A stretch of 6,861 bases of DNA. Origin: a bacterium. Its GTDB lineage: Bacteria; Spirochaetota; Spirochaetia; JABEVK01. The notes beneath the pieces are model-generated. The model did not search any database, was not told the DNA's origin, and was given only the letters and a program-made list of their open reading frames with translations. The position numbers and the translations under genes are program-made. Location of the stretch: NCBI GenBank assembly GCA_021782055.1, contig JAJXVP010000150.1, positions 1 through 6,861 on the forward strand. The letters are read 5' to 3'. Positions 4,944-6,861 of this stretch are shown piece by piece (the stretch's first letter is position 1; each line of letters begins with the position of its first letter).

Positions 4944-6731
4944 ATGAGTACCAACGTCATGAAAGAAACAAAAACGGTGAACATTAAGATCAATGGTAAG
5001 AGCGTGGCCGTTCCCGAAGGAACCAGTATCCTGAAGGCGGCTCGGCTAGCCGATACCAAAATTCCTGCCTTATGTACGCACCCCGATTTGAAGTCTTGGG
5101 GAGCTTGTGGTATCTGTGTCGTTCGTGTCGAAGGCTCGCCAAAGATGGTTCGAGCCTGTACGACCAACGTCGTCGAGGGACAGAATTATATTACCCACGA
5201 CCCGGATATCGTCGAAACCCGCAGAACGGTGCTGGAATTAATCATGTCCAACCACCCTAACGATTGTTTGAACTGCCCCCGCAACGGGACCTGTGAACTT
5301 CAGGATCTGTGCGGTGAGTTCGGCATGCGGGGCGTACCCTTTGAAATGGGCGTTCGCGATCTGCCCATTGACGACTCAACCCCGTCGGTGATCCTCAACC
5401 CCACCAAATGTATCGGCTGTGGCCGTTGTGCGCTGGTCTGTCAGCAAATGCAAGATGTCTGGGCCCTCGAGTTCCTTAACCGTGGTGATCAGACCCGCAT
5501 TGCCCCTGCCGGTGACGTCAAGCTTTCTGAAAGCCCCTGTATCAAGTGCGGTCAGTGTTCAGCCCACTGCCCTGTTGGTGCTATTACCGAAGTCGATGAA
5601 ACCCGAAAGGTGTGGAACTTCCTCCGTGACCCCGAAAAGCACGTCGTGGTGCAGATCGCTCCCGCCGTTCGTGTAGCTCTGGGTGAAGAGTTTGGTTATG
5701 AGCCCGGCACGGTTGTGACGGGAAAGGTCTATGCCGCTTTACGTCGCTTGGGCTTTGACCGGGTTTTCGATACCAACCTTTCGGCTGACTTGACCATCAT
5801 GGAAGAAGCCAGCGAGTTTGTGGAACGCTTCGCGCATGGTCATGGCGAGTTGCCCTTAATTACCTCCTGCTGTCCTAGCTGGGTCGATTATATGGAGAAG
5901 TACTACAGCGACATGATTCCCAACTTTTCGTCGGCGAAGAGCCCGATGATGATGATGGGCTCGATGATCAAGACCTACTACGCCCAGAAATCAAAAATCG
6001 ACAATAAGAACATTGTGTCGGTAGCGATTATGCCCTGTACCGCAAAGAAGTATGAAATTCAACGGTCCGAGGACATGAAAAGTTCTGGGTATCTGGATGT
6101 CGATGTATCGTTGACGACGCGGGAACTTGCAAGAATGATCAAGCAGGCCGGTATTTGCTTTAAGGATCTTCCTGACGAAGAAGCGGATACCCCCCTCGGA
6201 ACCTATACGGGTGCTGGTACGATCTTTGGCGCCACGGGTGGAGTTATGGAAGCTGCCCTTCGAACTGCCTACCACATGGTAAGCGGGCAAAACCTCGGCA
6301 AGGTTGAAATTGAATCGGCGCGCGGAATGGACGGCGTCAAAGTGGCCAGTGTCAAGATTCCGGCTGGTGGCAAAGAGATCGAAGTTAAGTTTGCCGTAGC
6401 CCACGGTATGGCCAACGTCCGCGACGTTATGAATCAGGTCAAAGAGGCTAAAGCGACAGGAAAAGAGCTCCCGTTCCACTTTATCGAGGTCATGGCTTGT
6501 CGTGGTGGTTGTATTTCTGGCGGTGGTCAACCCTATGGTTCAACCGACGAAGTTCGCCAGAAGCGCATTGCAGGTATCTACAAAGACGATAACCGCTCGG
6601 CGATCCGCTGTAGTCATGAAAACCCTGCCGTACAGAACCTCTACAAAGAGTTCTTAGGCAAACCGCTTTCCGAGAAGTCACACGAACTGTTGCATACGCA
6701 CTACTTCGTTCGCCCGCTGTACGTGAAGTAA
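4944..6731 (+). CDS. hndD: HndD/HydA, catalytic [FeFe]-hydrogenase subunit
   Basis: This 595-residue cytoplasmic catalytic subunit carries out reversible H2 production or oxidation at an H-cluster. From the N-terminus: plant-type [2Fe-2S] (C44, C55, C58, C72); His-Cys [4Fe-4S] site H104-x3-C108-x2-C111-x5-C117; 2x[4Fe-4S] ferredoxin (C156, C159, C162, C166 and C199, C202, C205, C209); then the H domain with L1 TSCCPSW (C309, C310), L2 MPCTAKKYE (C365, K368) and L3 E-x-MACRGGC-x2-GGGQP (C519, C523); and the small-subunit-like tail ending LLHTHYF. Likely proton-path residues by alignment to clostridial CpI (E288, E291, R295, C309, S329) are all present, so the enzyme should be active. There is no Tat signal. 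AAAGGAG at 4928-4934, overlapping the hndC stop, supports the start. One oddity is MMMM at 335-338, where CpI has a Gln-rich stretch. The domain order fits the group A3 (Hnd/bifurcating) type. Confidence 0.97.
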   Translation: MSTNVMKETKTVNIKINGKSVAVPEGTSILKAARLADTKIPALCTHPDLKSWGACGICVVRVEGSPKMVRACTTNVVEGQNYITHDPDIVETRRTVLELIMSNHPNDCLNCPRNGTCELQDLCGEFGMRGVPFEMGVRDLPIDDSTPSVILNPTKCIGCGRCALVCQQMQDVWALEFLNRGDQTRIAPAGDVKLSESPCIKCGQCSAHCPVGAITEVDETRKVWNFLRDPEKHVVVQIAPAVRVALGEEFGYEPGTVVTGKVYAALRRLGFDRVFDTNLSADLTIMEEASEFVERFAHGHGELPLITSCCPSWVDYMEKYYSDMIPNFSSAKSPMMMMGSMIKTYYAQKSKIDNKNIVSVAIMPCTAKKYEIQRSEDMKSSGYLDVDVSLTTRELARMIKQAGICFKDLPDEEADTPLGTYTGAGTIFGATGGVMEAALRTAYHMVSGQNLGKVEIESARGMDGVKVASVKIPAGGKEIEVKFAVAHGMANVRDVMNQVKEAKATGKELPFHFIEVMACRGGCISGGGQPYGSTDEVRQKRIAGIYKDDNRSAIRCSHENPAVQNLYKEFLGKPLSEKSHELLHTHYFVRPLYVK

Positions 6732-6751
6732 GATAGGCAAACGTAAAACAG

Positions 6752-6787
6752 AAAAAAACAGACAGCCATCGGGCTGTCTGTTTTTTT
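6752..6787. terminator. Bidirectional rho-independent terminator
   Basis: A perfect 9-bp stem CAGACAGCC / GGCTGTCTG (6759-6767 and 6772-6780) closes a 4-base ATCG loop. Seven A's precede it (6752-6758) and nine T's follow it (6781-6789). The A/T tracts extend the stem and give a U-tract on either strand. It lies 20 bases after the hndD stop, and on the other strand directly after the stop of the convergent gene fragment, so it probably ends both transcripts. Confidence 0.92.
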
Positions 6788-6861
6788 TTAGGCCAAGAGC
6801 TGAAGAAGCTTATCTTGCCCGATAATCTTAAGAAAGCCGGCCAGGCGCGGTCCCTGATCTT
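6788..6861 (-). CDS. C-terminal end of a convergent gene, cut by the window edge
   Basis: On the minus strand a frame open from the window edge ends in a TAA whose bases (6788-6790) touch the T-tract of the terminator. The last 23 complete codons read DQGPRLA followed by GFLKIIGQDKLLQLLA, a plausible amphipathic C-terminal helix. A stop immediately followed by a good terminator on that strand makes a real gene end likely. The pattern F-L-x-I-x-G-x-D-K-L-L vaguely resembles the last helix of STAS-domain anti-sigma-factor antagonists, but the piece is too short to name. The other two minus-strand frames do not give a comparably placed gene end. Confidence 0.5.
   Translation of the reverse strand, partial: DQGPRLAGFLKIIGQDKLLQLLA

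Noticed and set aside
3142..6731. Reading hndC and hndD as complex I NuoF and NuoG
   Set aside because: HndD has complete H-cluster motifs L1-L3, and HndC has the extra N-terminal and C-terminal Fe-S domains of soluble hydrogenases; no other nuo genes are present.
1..6861. CRISPR arrays, tRNA or rRNA genes, insertion sequences
   Set aside because: No spaced direct repeats, cloverleaf-like segments, transposase frames or terminal inverted repeats were seen; the window is almost fully occupied by the listed genes.

Overview
The window holds one five-gene operon for a soluble, NAD(P)-linked [FeFe]-hydrogenase of the HndABCD / HydABC type. A divergent two-gene unit lies on its left (a signal-less solute-binding-like protein followed by nrdR), and the tail of a convergent gene lies on its right. 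The organism is a strictly anaerobic, probably fermentative bacterium. The hydrogenase points to this; by eye, base composition is moderate in the genes and AT-rich in the one long intergenic region. The NrdR wording (ESRQNxSGTS-RRRREC, GYRFTSYERIEE) reminds me more of spirochaetes and similar Gram-negative anaerobes than of typical clostridia. That is recall only, and the lineage is not settled.

Layout, left to right. Minus strand: nrdR (12-464), then upstream of it the binding-protein-like gene (497-1411). These two are adjacent, read the same way and are probably cotranscribed. Positions 1412-1707 form a 296-base divergent intergenic region. It carries a 7+7 bp inverted repeat at 1532-1547 that fits a Rex-type (or CRP/FNR-type) operator, two sigma-70-like promoter candidates reading right, and a leader of about 85-120 bases. 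Plus strand: hndA (1708-2202), a stand-alone GHKL ATPase (2202-2756), hndB (2753-3139), hndC (3142-4929) and hndD (4944-6731). These genes overlap or lie 2 to 14 bases apart, so they should form one translationally coupled transcript. It ends at a strong hairpin with A and T tracts on either side (6752-6787). That hairpin can also terminate a convergent minus-strand gene whose last codons lie at 6788-6861.

How the genes work together. HndA (thioredoxin-like [2Fe-2S]), HndB (thioredoxin-like ferredoxin domain), HndC (FMN/NAD(P)H-binding flavoprotein with several Fe-S clusters) and HndD (H-cluster catalytic subunit) form a cytoplasmic complex. It couples H2 to NAD(P)(H) and probably also to ferredoxin by flavin-based electron bifurcation. 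No transmembrane segment is visible in any subunit. The HATPase-only protein has no recognised role in catalysis. Its position inside the operon, with 1- and 4-base overlaps on its two sides, suggests that it regulates or helps assemble the enzyme. The maturases HydE, HydF and HydG are not in this window.

The most interesting points are the embedded GHKL ATPase, the redox-regulator-like operator, the cytoplasmic binding-protein homologue sharing the divergent control region, the three-cysteine HndB, and a four-methionine run beside the H-cluster of HndD.
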